A stretch of DNA of 64,000 nt from Lepas anatifera. Taxonomy: Eukaryota; Arthropoda; Thecostraca; Lepadidae. The stretch covers positions 421,501 to 485,500 of the forward strand of contig JAOTON010002092.1 in NCBI GenBank assembly GCA_034440635.1, given 5' to 3'. Of this stretch, positions 1-11,668 are shown one piece after another (within the stretch, counting starts at the first letter, position 1; each line of letters begins with the position of its first letter). Position numbers and translations under genes: made by a program. The notes under the pieces are model-generated. The model saw only the letters and a program-made list of their open reading frames with translations, was not told where the DNA came from and made no database searches.

Positions 1-485
1 ATTACTTTTCTGCAGAGTGTGGGTTGTCAAAATTAGTGGCAATCTGGTCGCAGAGGTCCCAGTGCGTCTCTCCTCACGTGCTTCTTGGAGCGGTGGGTGC
101 CTCCCGGAAGTGTTCGGAGGGAACCGCATGCAGGATGCACACGAACTTATTCTGCTTTTGCTAGAGTGGCTGCATGAAGACCTGAATGTTGCGTATCCCT
201 CAACGGCACCAGTGCTAACCTCTCAAAGCTCGAAGGACCCTGCGGCTGCTGACCATGCCTGGCATCAGTTTCATGAAAATAACAACTCTATCATATCCAG
301 GCTCTTCTACGGGCAACAGAAGTCTGCTCTATCCTGCATCAGCTGTGGGTTCGAACCTTCCACGAATAAAAACTTCACAAAAACTTTTTCGCTGTCCTTG
401 CCTCTGGTCTCAGCTTTAGAGTCGTCCACACAGATCGCTCTCTACCAGTGTCTCCAACAGTACGTCATTGGCGATATCGTCTCAC
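1..485 (+). pseudogene. USP8-like ubiquitin hydrolase pseudogene, 5' part
   Basis: Part of a ubiquitin-specific protease (cysteine deubiquitinase) catalytic domain, closest in pattern to the USP8/USP2 group. Visible in order: an upstream stretch with WSQRSQCVSPHVLLGAVG (frame starting at base 3), a one-base frame change near 95-100, then LPEVFGGNRMQDAHELILL and EWLHEDLN (the family's QQD-x-EF..LLDxLHxDLN block), ADHAWHQF, SIISRLFYGQQKS, a single CISC zinc-type pair, LSLPL and CLQQYVIGDIVS. The catalytic Cys box lies upstream of the window. The coding sequence stops being USP at base 485, where a mobile element begins; the rest of the domain resumes in frame at 22875. The internal frameshift plus the defects in the other half make it a pseudogene, and the lack of introns fits a retrocopy, though no poly(A) is seen. 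Family assignment is firm; USP8 versus a sister subfamily is inference. Confidence 0.85.
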
Positions 486-487
486 TG

Positions 488-715
488 CAGGGGCGCATAT
501 TACCAAAATGTCATGGAAGTAGCCAAAACACGACTGTTTTGGATAGATTTAAGGACAAATCAGCCAACTCATGCAAGTACTTAACATCAGAGAAATCAGT
601 GGAACATGTGTATCTGTTACATTGTGCAGGTTAAGGCATATAGGGGTCGAAAATTCATTTGTTATGCCCACTGGTTTTGTCGTGACGAGTGAGCCTTGGC
701 TGAACGCGGATTAAG
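488..715 (+). repeat. hAT-like element left end (copy 1)
   Basis: Starts with the CAGGGGCGCA terminus. From about 505 it matches 34050-34262 at high identity, including ACACGAC, GGATAGATTTAAGGAC, CCCACTGGTTTTGTCGTGAC and GAACGCGGATTAA. The other copy (33843 on) keeps a longer terminal segment, so this one has an internal deletion just after its terminus. Any open frame running from the USP fragment into this repeat is accidental. Confidence 0.7.
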
Positions 716-1227
716 CAGCCCCCTCCAAAGTTTTCTACTACAATTCTACTACTGGGCGTACAAATTGATCGCTGTCATTGACTTTGCATGTAAAATTGCC
801 TATTTTTGGCGGGCTCTCAGCGGTAAACCAACAGGGGCTCCCTCACAAAAATGGTATCATCGGAACAATCGTTCCGTCCAATTTCCATTTCTGGGGTCCG
901 ATAAGTGGAGCCCATGGAAAATTTTGAGGAATAATGCAAAAACTGGAGCCATGTTTGCCGGTCTCCCACAAAGCTTGGGTTCGAATCCAGGTCGAAGCCA
1001 AGGTTTTTTCGCCGAATACGACCTGCAAGTTCGCCACGATTATTGCAGGCCCTCGTTTTTCTTCTGAAATGGAAGTGTTAGACGAGCACAGATAGGACAA
1101 GTAAGGATGTAAGGACGAGTCAGGATAATAGTTATATGCCTACGAATGTTTTACCAAGTTCCGCAAATAACCGAAAGCAGCATTTTCTGGTTATCGGAAA
1201 GCGGCCGCGCTCCTGTAATATCGCATA
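716..1227. other. Unassigned spacer
   Basis: No gene recognised. Short open frames on both strands lack any family motif. The sequence has average composition and no obvious tandem structure. Confidence 0.5.
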
Positions 1228-1344
1228 CGTGGACCCAGGGGGAAAAGGATTTTGCGCCCACCTGATAGGTTTTGCCGGTCAAAAGTGGTGCCCCCCGGAA
1301 GGTACCCTTCCCTCCCCGATTGGAAATCCTTGATCCGCCTATGG
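1228..1344. repeat. Truncated small hAT-type MITE (right end)
   Basis: Carries the same tail as the complete element at 49409-49655: GGTTTTGCCGGTC, a GGTGCCCCCC run, then TTGATCCGCCTATGG at the end. The left half is missing. A further related tail ends at 13655 (GGTTCCACCTATG) and another at 21775 (CTGGATCCACCTATGG). Confidence 0.6.
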
Positions 1345-1743
1345 GATATCATATAAATATTACAACAGAACAATAACGGCAATACTCAATAACTATGTCG
1401 AGTTCGAGAGGGAGGCCATATTACCGACTTTTAAAATTGTTCGCTCAGAGCCTGCTCATGCCCCCTCCCCCTGGGTGTCCAAATTGTATAATCGAGAGGT
1501 TAGATTATAAAACAACCCATAGAAAACACCCTAAATAGCTAATCATATTGGCGTTTATTAGCCAGGGGACCACGTCCTGTCTGGATTATCCCCAGAACTG
1601 AAATATGATTTGGCGTGGGCAAAGCTGAACGTGTGCACGTATTCTTACTTTCCATCCAAGACAATTGAATAAGACAAATGTGCCGAGTTTATCATGAAGT
1701 TTTCATGACAGGAATGCTGATTTTGATCTCATATGATGGTTGT

Positions 1744-2104
1744 CCAGTGTGCAAAGTATGGCATTTTGGACGAGAACCCGTTGGTGTGAGTACCCTTGGA
1801 GACAGGAGCGAGTGGTGCGAATTTTACCAACTTGGTGCGAATTTGTGAGACTGGTGCGAGGAAGGTGACACTGAAAACCAAACAAATAATGGCTATATGG
1901 TTATAAAGATACAGGAGGGGGCCTTATGAAAAGTCCTAAACTAACTAACTTATAAGAAAGGTAGCATTGCATCTTCTGGGTAGGAATGGGTGCGTTTTTC
2001 TCCCTGGTATATCGAAGATTGGTGCGAATTTTTGGTGGCTGGCGGTGCGAGAATTTTAGATGGCTGGTGCGACTCGTCTGACCTGCTGCCATACTTTGCA
2101 GACT
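1744..2104. mobile_element. MITE candidate with TGGTGCGA repeats
   Basis: Ends are inverted copies of AGTSTGCAAAGTATGGCA (1746-1763, and 2087-2104 on the other strand; 17 of 18 match). Between them TGGTGCGA occurs five times and CGGTGCGA once, often followed by ATTTT. A lone copy of the terminus lies at 28888-28905. No coding sequence and no clear target duplication, so the class is unknown. Confidence 0.5.
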
Positions 2105-2734
2105 TGATGGTTGTTTAATTATCAACATTTATCAAATGAACTCCTCTATGAAATTTGCCACTCCCATTAACTAATTGCAGACAATACAATAGGAAATACC
2201 TCAAGGAAGGCAATACAAACATGAATGTTGCGCTACTTATTGCCAGAGAGAAAAAGATAAAGGTACAACCAAAAGTAGTCTACTTTGGTCCACTTCTTAA
2301 CAAATTACCAACCGAAGTTTAAACCAATGTTCATGAAAGAAAAACTGCAATGCTAACTTCAGAATATTAAACAAGCATTAAACTCAGCAGTCAAGGCCTC
2401 AGATAACAATATATGGAGGTGGATGCAAGGAGTTGGGGCTAGGAGACTTAAGTCCTCCCCCAATATGTTGGATCATCTATACAAAATACATAGATGGAGG
2501 TTGTTTCCTTGGTGATCTGGGGTGTTTGAGAATGTAAATATGTGTTTATACGAGTTTTATACGAGTTGGGTTCGGGATTTCAGAGCGGGCGGACGTACTC
2601 TGACAGCTCCCAACTGACTGCTGTGTTGACTAACCTAGCAGTCGACGAGTGACGACTGTTGACATTTGTTCACTCTACTCTAATATCCTGCATTTGCAAC
2701 AACCAACATCTTTGTAGGCCGCCATGATACCTGT

Positions 2735-4392
2735 TTGCTAAAACATCTTCGCAAACGGTCATGCGCGGTTAATTTGAACATGCCTTCGATGATGCGCTCC
2801 CCCGTTTTGGCGCGGAAGAATTTACCGATGGTAGTGACGTCAGAGCCAAGAGCTCAAATTCGCGACGTCGCGAATGACACTCGTGATTCGTTTACGGGGA
2901 ACATGCAAGCTGGCAGTGGCGATTCAGTCAATGTGGTTGTGGAAGGGAAGGTGGGTGTTGGGGATTCTGACGGTAAGGAGACTGGGAAAGCCAAGGGGGG
3001 CGAACGGTGCCGGGGTTCAACAAATGTAAAGGGTTTGTGCATTGATCTTGGTAAGGAGGATGACATAGGTGGTCAAGTGATTGGGAACTTATCTCTCACA
3101 GTGGCTTCTAGTGTCACTCCATCCGGAGTTGTAGCCTCTGCTATTAAGTCGCTCCCTCTGGATCCCAACCTGTCTCTCTCTCCGACTCTGTCTCGCTCTA
3201 ACAGTGGAGGTCAGGATGAATCACTACCAGACACAGTGTGTAAGGGGGGTCCTGGTAAAGCCAACTGCGGTTTGGAGGTCAAGGAGGGTTAGATGGGTGT
3301 GGAATGCGACATCTGCAAATGCTGGTATCAGACTTTTTGTCAGTCTGTCTCCAAACCTGCCTATAATGCCCTGATGAGGCATCCTGTGATTGCATTTGTA
3401 TGCTCATTTTGTAAGGTAGCTCACCAAAGATCAGGGTCAAGCCCCTCTCATCGTAGTGTCGGGGTTCAGGCTGTATTTTTCACTGACACTCCAAAATTGG
3501 ACCAGCCCTCGAGGTCCGACCACAGCATGAGGGGTGATCCTCGAAGTCGTTCTGGGGCGTCTGTTCAGACTTTGCCTGACACATCTCTTGATGCTCTTTG
3601 TCCTGCCATCACTTTGTCTAGCATCTCACCCTACAGCGACCACATTGTGCACTTGGATCACAAGATTGATCATCTTTCTGCTGCTGTCGAAGAGCAAGCT
3701 GCAAAGCTGAGTCTGATCCACAAAAACCTGCAGCTTGTCACATGTTCCATGAGGGAACAGGAAGGCATGGCAGTTGAACAGGCAACTATGATGAAACGAG
3801 TCCTCAGTGAGAATCAAAGTCAAAGGCTACTTTATTCAGATGCAGCGAAAAAGACTTGTGACAAGATGGTGGGAGAGGTCAAAGACAAGCTGTTGGCCTT
3901 GCCCCACCCCAACAGCAAGGTACCATTTGGCATGAAGGAAGCCCAGACAGTGTCTTAAGTGTTTGATGACTTCCTTGATAGAAGCAAGCGTACTCGTAAC
4001 CTGGTAGTACACAACGTCTCAGAACAACAGGGCGAAACTGGCCTGGATAGATCTCAGGCAGACATAACGCTATTTACCACCACGATCAGGGACACATTGA
4101 AGATAAATGTGAGGGCCACCAAGTCATTCCGGGCTGGAAAGTCCATCCCTGGCAAGGACCGCCTTTTGATAATCACCCTGGAGAACGAGGATGCAAAACA
4201 TGATATTCTGAGGATGGCCTCACAGCTGAAGTCAGTCAGGAAGTGGGGACGGGTGTTTATCACCCCAGAATTGACGTTCAAAGAACGTCAAGAGCAAAAA
4301 AGCTTAGTGAAGAACTCTGGAGGCGTAGGGAAGCTGGTGAGACTAACATCTATATCCGACGTGGAAAGATTGTTCAGTCCAGCCAAGTGACA
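2735..4392 (+). pseudogene. CR1-like LINE ORF1 (PHD plus RRM), broken
   Basis: Encodes the nucleic-acid-binding protein of the LINE. One frame runs from 2735 to about 4300 with two in-frame stops (TAG 3290-3292, TAA 3956-3958). The first stop falls inside a PHD-like zinc finger: CKGGPGKANCGLEV before it and CDICKCWYQTFC plus CSFC after it; TAG probably replaces a Trp codon. A coiled-coil-like stretch (LDHKIDHLSAAVEEQAAKL) precedes the RRM-like part (RNLVVHNVSE, KDRLLIITLENEDAKHDIL, VFITPELTFKERQEQ). Near 4290 the frame shifts to the usual tail LSEELWRRREAGE / IRRGKIV. Two stops and one shift make it non-functional. Confidence 0.85.
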
Positions 4393-4633
4393 AATCGTGG
4401 TGGAAGAGTTAACACCTCAGCAAGTCAGCCCCCCGGCAATGCCATTGGGTAGTGCTAGTACCCCTAACACTGCAGCTGAGGCTGAAGGGGTAGATATTGC
4501 TCCAGTGGAGGCCCATCCCCAACCCCAAGCTCAGGAAATCAGACAAACAACTGGTTCACAATCATCAATGCGACCTGAGTCTCCGCCTGTGCCTCAACAG
4601 CGTTGACTAGCCTCCGACCAGAACACAAAGGAC

Positions 4634-7471
4634 TTGCAAGTATTGTACACTAACTGTGACCAATTCCTAAACAAGAAAGAGGACATGCTTATGTTGATAG
4701 CTGGAGATGAGCCTAACATCATTATCCCAACCGGAGTAATCCCAAGGGCACAACGTTTACCCATTCACCCAGCCCTCCTAAATATTCCAAACTACATCCT
4801 TTACACCAGTTTCAATCCCAATCTTCTCAACCTGGGTCCCAGTGGTGAACGTGGCATCTCATTGTATGTTAAGAACACAGTGAAATCTTCACTACTACCT
4901 TTTCCTGGAGCCTCCTTTAGGGAGCACCTTTTTGTTAGGAACCCACTACTCAGACATGATTGCCTTCTCATCGGTGGCTTCTACCGCAGTCCAGCAGGCG
5001 ATGGCCACAAATCCATGGAAGATTTTTCGAGGCTCCCAAGTGAAGCCCTCTCCCAACATGCATCTCATTTCCTAGTTATAGGTGACTTTAATTTTCCTGA
5101 TATAGATTGGGTTCATGGGTTTTCAACTGCTTCCGCTGGTAATCCGTCTCGTCATCTGTTTGATATCATGCTCAAGTTTTTTTCTTTTTCAGCATGTTCA
5201 CCATCCTACAAGACTTCGAGGTGGTCAGACAGCAAACACCCTCGATCTGATTTTCTCTAATGAGGAAGGTATGGTCAAAAACCTTCAACATCTCCCGAGT
5301 CTAGGGAAAAGTGATCACCTTATTCTTCGTTTCACTCTACAGTGCTACACATTGCATAAAGATGCAAGGTCCTTAAAGCTTAACTTTTCCCGCGCCAACT
5401 TCCAGCTTTTCAACCAGATAATAACCGATCAAGACTGGAGTATTTTGACCTTGTGGAGTATGAAAGAGGCCTACAATTTCTTCATGAACCATCTGTAACC
5501 AAGCAATTGACACTAGCATTCCTAAGACACGAATGAGGAATAACCGGAAAAACAAGTACATGACAAGCGAAGCTCTCAACTTGAAGCAAAGGAAGAACGA
5601 ACTGTTTAAAGTCTACTGCAACAGTGGAGATATCATCGACTTTGCAAGACTATCAATCTGTCAAAGTAAGCTGAGGACCCTAACCCGCCGTCTCCACCGA
5701 AACTATGAACGAAACCTGGCCGCTTATCTCAAATCGAACCCCAAGGTTTTTTGGAGTTATGCTGCCTCAAGGCTGAAGACCAAGTCGAGGATTGATGATC
5801 TGCAAACACCAGAAGGTTCAATGGCGACCGATGAACTGGAGAAAGCGTCTCTTCTGAATGCCTTCTTTGCTAGTGTTTTTACAGTTGAAGATGTGTACTC
5901 CATTCCTCCTTTTGATGATCTAAGTAATGGTCAGTTCCTAGACAACATTCACATCTCTGTCCAACTAGTTCATTCTAAACTCCGCCACCTGAAGCTTTCC
6001 AGCTCGCCGGGTCCAGATCTTGTCCATCCTCGAGTCCTGCATGATGGAGCTGACTCCTTGTGTCTTCCTCTGTGTCTTTTGTTCAGGAAATCTCTAGACG
6101 AGGGGACCATTCCTAGAGAATGGACACTGGGCAACATAGTTCCCATACACAAAAAAGGCAGCAAGCAAGTTCCGACCAATTACCAGCCAGTTAGCCTTAC
6201 TTCAATTATCTGTAAAGTGCTGGAGTCCATTGTTAAAGATAGCATATTACAACACCTTGATCGGTTCCAGCTGTTATCCAAGGCTCAGCTTGGTTTCCGC
6301 CCCAAACGGTCTTGTGATACACAGCTGCTCGAGGTTCTTGAGGACTGGACTTCATGTCTTGAGTTCAACCATCCAGTTGATTCCGTGTATCTGGACTTTC
6401 AGAAGGCATTTGACAGTGTTCCCCACCAGCGGCTTCTAACTAAACTGACAGCATATGGGATTCGTGGTAAACTCTTGTGCTGGGTGAGGGCCTTTTTGTC
6501 TGGTCGATCTCAACGGGTCTGCATTGAAGGCACTTTCTTTTCCTGGACCACTGTTTCTAGTGGGGTCACGCAGGGCTCGGTCCTGGGACCATTCCTGTTC
6601 CTCATCTTCATCAACGACTTGCCCAGCATAGTTCAGTCCAATGTAAAAATATTTGCTAATGACACAAAGATATACAATAGAGCAAACAATGTCATCAGAG
6701 TAAACACTCTTCAAGCCGACATCGACAGAGTCCAGAAGTGGTCCACAGAGTGGCAGTTGCCCTTCAATGTGAATAAGTGTGTTGTCCTCCACATTGGTGC
6801 TCATAACAATCTACACAACTATACCATGTGTGGTGCCCCTCTGAAGAAAACAGAAGTAGAAAGGGACCTAGGTGTGCTAATTGATAGTGATCTCAAATTT
6901 AGAGAACATGCAGCTACTGCAGTATCTAAGGCAACCAGTGTACTAGCAGTTATTCGTAGATCGTTCGCCCATATTGACAAGTTCACCCTGCCCATACTTT
7001 ATACAACACTTGTTCGTCCTCTACTCGAATACGGGAACTCCTCCTGGGGACCATTCAATCGAGCGGATGAGAGGTTAGTCGAAAGAGTGCAACGTCGGGC
7101 AACTCGCATGGTGCGCTCACTTCGAGGACTACCCTACAAGGACAGGCTGCGGGAACTTAAACTACCATCTTTGTATTATAGGCGACGCCGTGGTGACATG
7201 GTACGTGTTTACCAACTTCTTCATGGAGCCATCGATCAGGACCCTGACCTGTTCTTATGCCTGGACTTGTCCTCTCGCACCCGCGGTCACCCGTGGAAGT
7301 TGCTGAAGCCAAGTGCATTCACAAAGAACTAGACGAGCCTGTTTTGGAGTTCGCATCGTAAATAGCTGGAACTCTCTATCATCATTTGTGGTGGGAGCTC
7401 CCTCGCTCAACCAGTTTAAGGCCAGACTAGACAATTTCTGGACCCACCTAATGTATGACACTCCGGACTAA
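4634..7471 (+). pseudogene. CR1-like LINE ORF2 (APE endonuclease plus reverse transcriptase), broken
   Basis: The enzyme that nicks the target and reverse-transcribes the LINE RNA. The endonuclease starts at 4634 (LYTNCDQFLNKKED, GISLYVKN, IGDFNFPDIDW with the catalytic GDFN). It shifts frame near 5190-5215 into TANTLDLIFSN...GKSDHLILRF and again near 5495. The long 5533-7332 frame is the RT: WTLGNIVPIHKKGSK, YQPVSLTSIICKVLE, LGFRPKRSC, YLDFQKAFDSVPH (motif A Asp), GVTQGSVLGPFLF and KIFANDTKIYN. The last is the FADD box with its first Asp changed to Asn, which should kill catalysis. An extra A near 7327 breaks the C-terminal tail, which continues in the next frame as VRIVNSWNSLSSFVV...FWTHLMYDTPD and ends at 7471. 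Three frameshifts plus FAND make it inactive. Confidence 0.92.
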
Positions 7472-7742
7472 CCTAGGAGTACCATGGTTTGAGCAAACTG
7501 CTCATTGACTACACTCAGGTGCTAAACCTGTGAACGACCGCGTAAAGACTTCCCCTAATGGAGCTCGTGAGAGAACGGAGCCAGCAGGTCATCATTGGCC
7601 TCCATATTCCGAAATCCCTAGGTAAGGTAGGTAAGGTAGGTAAGGCTTATACCTACATGATTATTTACCTGACATGTATTCTCCATACTTGAAGTTTTAA
7701 AAAAGTCAGCAGCACAAAAATGCAAGAAATAATTTTTTTAAA

Positions 7743-7893
7743 TGCAATAAAGTGAAGAAAGAGAAAAAGTAAAAAAAGTACCTAAAAGTATGAGAAAGAG
7801 AAAGTGGAGACTCAGGATGAATTGAGCTTGTCAGAGAATGGAACCGACAAACCACAAGCACCTCCAAAAGTAACTTGATAATTGTAGGTAAGG
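7743..7893 (+). mobile_element. 5'-truncated LINE tail in copy A
   Basis: Present in copy A but absent from the matching place in copy B. Ends in GTAGGTAAGGTAAGGTAA, the same tail type as the large LINE. AAATG lies on both sides and may be the target duplication. Confidence 0.5.
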
Positions 7894-8870
7894 TAAGGTA
7901 AATGACCTTTCAAATCAGCAATTACAGCACCCAACATAATTTTTGTACCCTAGACAGCAATTACCTAAAATAAAATTGGCATGTGCCAGCAAAATGAAAC
8001 TTAAATGAATATCAGAGAATCTTTAGACAAAATACCAAACTAATTGCAATATACCAAAATACCAAACTACTGCGCCTTGCCAGACTGGTCTGGTGCGCCT
8101 TGCCAGATCACTGCTTGTACTGATTGACTTTCTCCGCAGTCCTCAGCTAAGCAACATACTGGCAACCAGCATTGAGACTGTTTGGCCTCACCATGGTAAA
8201 GCTGAAAGCGATGTCTTCCTGAGGCTTGGATGGACAGCAGGAGACTTATCTTCCAGCACTGCCATGAAGTCATTCACCAGGCTTTAATTTCAATTTCACT
8301 TCTACAGTGAGGGTCTGAAGTACCTTTCTAGCTTTGTTCTAAATTGTTCTAAATATCAGAATATTTTAAACCCTCATTTTTAGATTGTTTTGTGGCAGGC
8401 TTAAATAAAAATTGGTAGATATTGGCAATACCCTCCATTATGCTACAACCTAACCACAGCCAGATACTGCCCGTAAAAATACGCCTGCATTAGCATTCTG
8501 TTTCCACTGACTATAGGAAATACCAGTGCACATTGGCCACAAGAAATTGGTTCCGGGTCTTTTCTTTTGTCCTATAAACAAGGAAAGACAAGAAATAACT
8601 CTTGCCTCCTCTTAAAGCACCCACAAACTAAAGCAAACTCTTATCTTATAAACAAACAAATAAACACACTACACAAACTGAAGTGACTTCGCCGCAGAAA
8701 TACAGACGTGTTCAATTACAGCCAACAGCACTACTAGCACATTTTGGTTGGTACTACTTATGGCATTGTTCCAATCGATTTCGTAGAGAATGGCTTTCAA
8801 AACAAATTGTCTACCTCCCAGAAACAGCCTGAAGATCCCCTACACCCAACAGTGGAAAAAACGGATCGTG

Positions 8871-8996
8871 GGGGAAATATTACTCACAATACATCTTGGT
8901 CCACCGCTATCAGGGGATATATTACCCAGAATGCATCTGGGTCTACTGCGATCAGGGGAAATATTACCCACAATGCCTCACAACTTTGGAGTACCC
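8871..8996 (+). repeat. Three tandem 42-bp repeats
   Basis: Units begin at 8871, 8913 and 8955, each with GGGGAwATATTACyCA followed by a less conserved half. They start just where homology to copy B ends. Confidence 0.8.
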
Positions 8997-9589
8997 GCCC
9001 TTTACTACCCTGGGATTAAGTTCCTTGCCTCCCACAATTGCCGTGGGACGAGGAGTAGCACAGTGTCTTTGGAAGAACACATTTTTGCTGCCGGAAAAAA
9101 ATTGGGAGATATCTTTTGAACGCGTTTACTAAGTCCCATATTCTCAAGAATCGGCCCCAGTTAGGAGTAAATAAAAGGTGAACAGGCCGGTGGTTTGGAT
9201 GGGGATGGTGTGACAGGGCTGAACATTGTGAAAACTAGTTCTTCATTTAAATTAATTAGTAGAAATCCTGGTTCAGGGGACTGTCCTCTGAGCGCAGGGG
9301 CACATGCCTTTTTATCATCCCTTCCCAGATTCCACCAGTATAATAAGCAATTTATATAACCAGGGGTGCCTAGGTATCACAAGCCGTTGTAGAGATTCCT
9401 CATTCCTCGTTAGCTCCGTTTTGCAAGGGGAGTTTCCATTGTGTTCTTATTCCCCATCTATTCAAGACCAGCTCTGGGGCCCTCAAGTGCGGTTCAGAGG
9501 CCTCCAGAGCAGCTTCCCCCATCCCCCCAGTTGTGCCTCCTGGGACTAGACTAGCTCAGTGACCCCGCCCCGAGATTATGGGAGTTGGC
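8997..9589. other. Unassigned spacer before the first minisatellite
   Basis: No gene or known repeat recognised. Purine-rich and pyrimidine-rich patches near 9440-9590 grade into the array. Confidence 0.45.
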
Positions 9590-11356
9590 CTTGTGTTCTT
9601 ATTATCTGTCTATTCAAGACCACCTCAGGGGCCCCTGCTGTAGAGCAGGGCCACAGAACAGCTCATGCTTCACCCAGGGACTAGCCTAGCTCGTTGGTCC
9701 CAGAGATGAGGTCATCAGACTAGCTCAATGGGCCACAGATAGGCTCATAGGGCCTTAAACCAGTTCAAGAAGCCCCAGAACAGTTAAAAGCGCCAGATCA
9801 TCTCAGGGGCCTCAAGCCAACTTAAGGGGCTCTCACAAACTCAGCTCCCAGACCAGCTCAGGGTACCTGAGAACCTAGATCCGCTCTTGGGCCCCAGATC
9901 AGTGCAGGGGCCTCAGGTCAGGGGCACCAAATTAGCTCAGTGATCCCTCTCCAGCTCGGGGCCCAATCGGTTCAGGAGCCCCAGAGCTGCTCAGGGGACA
10001 CCAGATCGGCCCATAGAGCACCAGATCAGCTTCGGGAACAAGGAATCCGAACACTGGTCCCCGACCAGATCGGGGCCCAGATCAGCTCGGGAATACCAGA
10101 TCAAGTCAGGAGCCACTTAATCAGCTCAGGAGCCCCATGCCATCTCAGGGGCCCTCACCAACCCCTGTGGGCCCAGCTCAGCTCAGGGCCTGGGAGCTTC
10201 TCAGGGAATCACGTAATCAACCCAGGAGGCCCGGGTCAGCCAAAGTGCACCATATTAGCCATGGATCACCAGACTAGTCCAGAGGGAATAAGATGGGCTC
10301 AGGAGACACACTGATGACTCAGCAGGCACCAGATGCACTCAGGGGGCATTAGTTAAGTTAAGGAGGCAGTATATCTGCTCAGGGTGCACCAGATCGATCA
10401 GCGCAGGGGGCAAGTGCAAGTCAGGGGCACTAAATCAGCTCAGGGATCCCTCACCAGCTCGGGGCCCAATCAGTTCAAAAGCCCAGAGCTGCTCACGGGA
10501 CACTAGATCAGCTTCGGGGACAAACAATCAGATCAGTGGTCCCTGTCAGCTCGGCAATACCAGATCAAGTCAGGAGGCTGTTAATCAGCTCAGGAGCCCC
10601 ATACCATCTCAGGAGCCCCATACCATCTCAGGAGCCCCATACCATCTCAGGAGCCCTTATCAGCCTCTGTGGGCCCAGCTCAGCTCAGGGCTTTAGAGCT
10701 GCTCATGAAATCACGTAAGGAGGCCCAGATCAGCTTAAAGGGCACCAGATTATCTCAGGGGGCACCAGACTAGCTCAGGGGGCAGAAGATGGGCTCAGGA
10801 GGCACCAGATCGACTCAGGGGCATTAGTGCAGCTCAGGTGGCACCAGATCGATCCGCTCGGGGGCCAGATCAGCTCCCAGCCCCACCCCCCCCCAGACTG
10901 GCAGAAGCCTAAATCAGCTCAGGGAGCAACATAAGAGCTCAGGGGACATAAGGTGGGCTCAGGGCCCACCAAACCAGCTCAGGGGATAGGGGGGCACCAG
11001 GCTATCTAAGGAGACATCAATAATCAGCTGAGGGGGCACTTAATCAGCTGAAGAGGCACCATATTGACTTAATAAGAGACAGAATCAACTTGGGGAGGCA
11101 TGAGATCAGCTCGGGGGCCTGAATCAGCTCAAGGGGTACTAAATCCACTATTAGAGCACCAAGCAAGCTCGGAGGCATTAGGCTAACTCAGAGGGCAATA
11201 TATATTTTCAGGAGGCATAATTATTTGCTCAGTGGGGCAGTGGATTGACTCAGGGGCACCAGATCTGCTAAGAGGGCAAGTAGTCAGCCAAAGGGGCCAA
11301 GACCAGCTGAGAGGCCACGAAATGAACTCAAGGAGCACCAGATTAGCTTCACCCGT
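9590..11356 (+). repeat. GC-rich degenerate minisatellite array 1
   Basis: About 1.8 kb of diverged 19-26-bp units with consensus close to CCAGATCAGCTCAGGGGGCA. Nearly every unit keeps AGCTCAGG or CCAGATCA. CCCC and GGGG runs face each other across about ten bases, so each unit can fold on itself. Open frames here are by-products of the repeat and are not genes. Confidence 0.9.
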
Positions 11357-11668
11357 ACGATTATCGGCGACGATGAGGCATTACGTGGACACATACTAGG
11401 TGCCCATACTCTTCCCGGGTGCTTGGATAGGCGACAGAAGTGCCTAGCTGACCGAAAAAGGTATTAAGTTGTTCAACAATAGTTTCAATCGCTACATGCG
11501 GTCCAGTTGCATCTAAATTCCACGGCGTAGGGCACTAAATTTCGAGCGGCACGGCCCAAATTGGGTACACCACCTGGCAATCAAAAGGGCACCCCGGCAG
11601 TGATGGGGGCACGGGCCCGCTGTGCCCCCTGGCTGTACCCGTGGACAGCAGGTCAACTCCGGGAGGCA
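11357..11668 (+). repeat. Non-tandem end segment of the minisatellite element, copy 1
   Basis: A unique-looking block of about 280 bp that recurs at 12938-13205 and 22575-22870. Landmarks are CGATGAGGCATTA, CTCTTCCCGGGTGCTTGGA, TAGGGCACTAAATTTCGAGC and GGTACACCACCTG. It closes with a GGGGGCACG...TGCCCCCTGGCTG terminus, showing that the arrays are carried by a repeated mobile unit. Confidence 0.8.

Larger units (their letters stand above)
2551..7646 (+). mobile_element. CR1-like non-LTR retrotransposon (LINE), nearly full length, decayed
   Basis: A 5.1-kb element with a 5' untranslated region (2551-2734), an ORF1 with PHD-type and RRM-type domains, an ORF2 with APE endonuclease and reverse transcriptase, and a 3' end of three 9-bp TAGGTAAGG-type units (7619-7646). 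TTATA occurs right before the 5' end (2546-2550) and right after the tail (7647-7651), a likely target duplication. The empty site is visible in copy B of the surrounding unit (near 25510 and 25260 on the minus strand). Domain order and the 3' microsatellite tail point to the CR1/L2/Rex group; the exact clade needs a tree. Confidence 0.9.
2117..8872 (+). repeat. Inverted duplicated unit, copy A (LINE-filled)
   Basis: 2117-2545, 7647-7742 and 7893-8872 read as one continuous sequence matching 25985 down to 24276 on the opposite strand at roughly 80-85% by eye. Shared landmarks: GGAGACTTAAGTCCTCCCCC, GGGGTGTTTGAGAATGTAAA, CCTCAGCTAAGCAACAT and ATGGCTTTCAAAACAAATTG. Copy A is interrupted by a full LINE (2551-7646) and a short LINE tail (7743-7893). 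The unit holds short open frames conserved between copies (RLARSL...RSPQLSNIL...WPHHG near 8093-8240), which I do not recognise. It could be an old non-autonomous transposon or a segmental duplication. Confidence 0.75.

Noticed and set aside
1..16. TTTTCTGCAG as a splice acceptor starting a USP exon at 16
   Set aside because: USP-like coding continues upstream across it in the frame from base 3 (SAECGLSKLVAIW), so there is no exon border here.
460..465. GTACGT as a donor ending the USP exon
   Set aside because: The family alignment runs through it to base 485 and continues at 22875 without needing an intron.
8093..8287. Conserved short protein in the inverted units
   Set aside because: Partly open in both copies, but similarity is equally strong outside the frame, so coding selection is not shown.
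9940..10718. Open frames of 60-124 codons in minisatellite array 1
   Set aside because: They simply translate the 19-26-bp repeat.
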